A stretch of DNA of 11,596 nucleotides from positions 1-11,596 of the forward strand of contig SAAR01000086.1 of the NCBI GenBank assembly GCA_009916335.1, in the 5' to 3' direction. The number at the start of each line of letters is the position of its first letter. Within the stretch, counting starts at the first letter, position 1. Both the position numbers and the translations under genes were made by a program. This stretch comes from Erysipelotrichia bacterium (GTDB taxonomy: Bacteria; Bacillota_I; Bacilli_A; Erysipelotrichales; Erysipelotrichaceae). The notes under the pieces were generated by a model. That model was not told the DNA's origin. It ran no database searches and saw only the letters and a program-made list of their open reading frames with translations. This document shows, one piece after another, positions 10,215 through 11,596 of this stretch.

Positions 10215-10254
10215 AAGGGTTTATCCCGGAATCAAGGTTCTTCGGAACCTTTTT
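10176..10254 (+). ncRNA. tracrRNA
   Basis: Trans-activating CRISPR RNA that pairs with the crRNA repeat and is bound by Cas9. From the predicted start it holds a candidate 36-nt anti-repeat (10179-10214), ending CTAACAAAAC. The hallmark AACAAGG junction and a nexus hairpin follow (GGG-TTTAT-CCC, 10217-10227), then a linker and a terminator hairpin. The order and the CAAGG junction resemble the SaCas9 tracrRNA. The array repeat is therefore predicted to begin GTTTTGTTAGGTC or a bulged variant of it. CTAACAAAA occurs twice, at 10185-10193 and 10205-10213. GGTCA at the 5' end can pair with TGACC (10201-10205), so the free RNA may hide part of its anti-repeat. Strand and identity are well supported; the exact 5' end is predicted. 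Confidence 0.88.
10234..10254 (+). terminator. tracrRNA intrinsic terminator
   Basis: The seven-pair stem AAGGTTC / GAACCTT is capped by a stable C(TTCG)G tetraloop and runs into TTTTCTTTT. It forms the last tracrRNA hairpin and stands between cas9 and cas1, so cas1 expression must pass it or start after it. Confidence 0.9.
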
Positions 10255-10267
10255 CTTTTATATAAAT

Positions 10268-11170
10268 ATGGGTCATCGTATTTTATATGTAGAGAAGAGT
10301 AATGAATTTCATTTATATTTAGATAACCTTAAAATAGAAAATGAAAAAGGAGAATTACTCTTTCCTATATCAGATATACTTATTTTAGTTGTTGATAATT
10401 ATAAATCTAAATTAACAGTACAGTTAATAAATAAATTAACAGAATATAATGTTTGTACTATATTGTGTGGAGTAGACCATTTACCAAAATCATATATAAT
10501 GCCAATGAATGGACATTATTCACAAAGTGGGAATATTCAATTGCAATTAGCATGGACAGATGAAATGAAAAGTAAAATTCATAAAAGAATCATACAGGCA
10601 AAAATATTTAATCAGATTGACAATTTAAAGAAAAATCATTGTAGTGAGACAGTAATTCAAAAATTAACACAATTCATGATGGAAGTAGATGATGGAGATA
10701 CTGGGAATAGAGAAGGATTGTCTGCTAAAATGTACTTTAGAGAACTTTTTGGAGATGGATTTGTAAGGTTTGATGAAGATGTTATTAATGCTGGATTAAA
10801 TTATGGTTATAGTATTTTTAGATCTCTAATTACGTCAATTGTTGTCTCAAAAGGATATCTACCAAATATTGGTTTCTTTCATAAAGGAAAGACAAATATG
10901 TTTAATCTTAGTGATGATTTAATTGAAGTGTTTCGTCCTATGGTTGATGATTATGTATATAATAATATGAAAGATGAAGTAATTTTCAAGGAAAAGCATC
11001 GTGATGATTTAATCAAATTAGTTCTTTTTAAAACAAAAATAGATGATAAATTTCAAACTGTATATAATGCAATTAACTTATATATAGAATCAATTTTAAC
11101 TTGTATTGAGTATAATGATTTGTCATATTTTGTATTCCCATCAATTAGAATTATAGAAAATGATTTATAA
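10268..11170 (+). CDS. cas1: CRISPR integrase Cas1 (type II)
   Basis: Metal-dependent integrase that with Cas2 inserts new spacers at the leader end of the array. It has 300 residues, normal for type II Cas1. It opens MGHRILYVEKS, like other type II-A Cas1 proteins. Predicted metal ligands are E149 (NREGLSAKMYF), H205 (IGFFHKG) and D217 (NLSDDLIEVFRP). An N-terminal beta domain (about 1-85) precedes the helical catalytic domain. ATG 10268 is the only usable start: no in-frame ATG, GTG or TTG occurs between it and the TAA at 10196-10198. Bases upstream (CTTTTATATAAAT) hold no Shine-Dalgarno, which is unusual beside the strong sites elsewhere here. It overlaps cas2 by 11 bases. It looks more AT-rich and uses ATA more freely than the housekeeping genes. 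Confidence 0.96.
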   Translation: MGHRILYVEKSNEFHLYLDNLKIENEKGELLFPISDILILVVDNYKSKLTVQLINKLTEYNVCTILCGVDHLPKSYIMPMNGHYSQSGNIQLQLAWTDEMKSKIHKRIIQAKIFNQIDNLKKNHCSETVIQKLTQFMMEVDDGDTGNREGLSAKMYFRELFGDGFVRFDEDVINAGLNYGYSIFRSLITSIVVSKGYLPNIGFFHKGKTNMFNLSDDLIEVFRPMVDDYVYNNMKDEVIFKEKHRDDLIKLVLFKTKIDDKFQTVYNAINLYIESILTCIEYNDLSYFVFPSIRIIENDL

Positions 11171-11483
11171 TTTTATGAGATTAGTTTTATTTTTTGATTT
11201 ACCAATGACTACGAAATCGGAAGTGCGTATTTATAATCAATTTAGAAAATATTTGATTAAAAATGGTTATATTATGATGCAGTATTCAGTTTATTGCAAA
11301 CTCTTTCCAAATAGAGATGCAGCTGTAAAACACGTTCAAATTTTACGCAAAAATATCCCTCAAAAAGGACATATACGTATTATGGTTGTTACAGAAAAAC
11401 AATTTTCTAGAATAGAGATTATTGTGGGTGGAAAATCAAATCAAGAAGAAATAGTGGGAAGTAGCTCATTTATAAAAATATGA
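11160..11483 (+). CDS. cas2: CRISPR-associated protein Cas2
   Basis: Small ferredoxin-fold protein that dimerises and bridges two Cas1 dimers in the spacer integration complex. It has 107 residues. FMRLVLFFDLPM carries the conserved Asp (D13 from this start) at the end of the first strand. YIMMQYSVYCKLF and GHIRIMVVTEKQF match type II Cas2. ATG 11160 lies inside the cas1 end; ATG 11175 (MRLVLFFDLP, 102 residues, four bases after cas1) is the alternative. The N-terminal pattern MIYNFMR resembles type II-A relatives that begin MSYRYMR, which favours the first. Neither has a clear Shine-Dalgarno, so coupling to cas1 is likely. The stop shares ATGA with the next gene. Confidence 0.95.
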   Translation: MIYNFMRLVLFFDLPMTTKSEVRIYNQFRKYLIKNGYIMMQYSVYCKLFPNRDAAVKHVQILRKNIPQKGHIRIMVVTEKQFSRIEIIVGGKSNQEEIVGSSSFIKI

Positions 11484-11596
11484 AAAAATTTAAATTTATT
11501 AATGAGGGAATTACAAAAGAAATGAATGTTGAAAAAATAAAAATAATTAAAGGACAAGATTATCATTTGAAGTATTTACTATATCAAGTTATCAGA
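11480..11596 (+). CDS. csn2: Probable Csn2 (adaptation protein), 3'-truncated by window edge
   Basis: The frame is open from ATG 11480 to the window end (39 codons) and overlaps the cas2 stop as ATGA, the tight coupling expected for the fourth gene of a II-A operon. The start reads MKKFKFINEGITKEMNVEKI, then a charged and aromatic stretch. A short beta-rich opening (FKFINEG, VEKIKIIKG) followed by a helix fits the Csn2 N-terminus, a DNA-end-binding ring protein used in spacer acquisition. Sequence identity to well-known Csn2 is not evident from 39 residues, so the call rests mainly on position. A variant Csn2 subfamily or another accessory protein is possible. Confidence 0.6.
   Translation, partial: MKKFKFINEGITKEMNVEKIKIIKGQDYHLKYLLYQVIR

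Noticed and set aside
6910..11596. Type II-C assignment based on small Cas9 size
   Set aside because: A fourth gene coupled to cas2 by ATGA and the SaCas9-like C-terminus fit type II-A better, although the csn2 call rests on only 39 residues.

Overview
The window is AT-rich, has strong AGGAGG-type ribosome binding sites and uses TGA as a stop (cas9, cas2). This fits a low-GC Gram-positive bacterium (Bacillota) with the standard code. The DnaK and DnaJ types and the compact SaCas9-like Cas9 would suit a gut Erysipelotrichales-like organism, but that placement is inference; no rRNA or other phylogenetic marker was compared.

Left part (1-5217), housekeeping: a 5'-truncated dnaK, a membrane-anchored polysaccharide deacetylase whose start overlaps the dnaK end, and dnaJ two bases further on. 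They read as one operon closed by an intrinsic terminator at 4139-4166. A perfect 38-bp palindrome (4194-4231) follows. Next is a short-chain dehydrogenase/reductase with its own extended -10 promoter and a terminator.

Middle (5244-6643): a WYL-domain transcription regulator on the minus strand is divergent from a small stand-alone HIRAN-domain protein. An operator-like near-palindrome lies between them.

Right part (6644-11596): a type II-A CRISPR-Cas locus runs cas9 (1082 aa, SaCas9-like), tracrRNA, cas1, cas2 and the start of a csn2-position gene cut by the window edge. The CRISPR array is not in the window. A 31-codon ORF with a good Shine-Dalgarno sequence sits in the cas9 leader. The tracrRNA lies between cas9 and cas1. 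It has a well-formed promoter whose -35 is inside the last cas9 codons, a 36-nt anti-repeat candidate, a nexus hairpin and a UUCG-capped terminator. cas1 begins 14 bases after the terminator U-tract, with no visible ribosome binding site or promoter.

The most interesting observation is that the cas9 stop-codon region (10152-10172) is a degenerate copy of the first 21 bases of the predicted CRISPR repeat, matching the reverse complement of the tracrRNA anti-repeat (10194-10214) at 18 of 21 positions. Any transcript running from cas9 into the tracrRNA could therefore fold as guide, repeat-like segment, loop, anti-repeat, nexus and terminator. That is the architecture of a natural single-guide RNA, as known for the long tracrRNA form (tracr-L) of Streptococcus pyogenes. 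The bases just 5' of the repeat-like segment share a 7-base seed with the cas9 start-codon region, followed there by an NNGRR-like PAM. This suggests, but does not prove, autoregulation of cas9.
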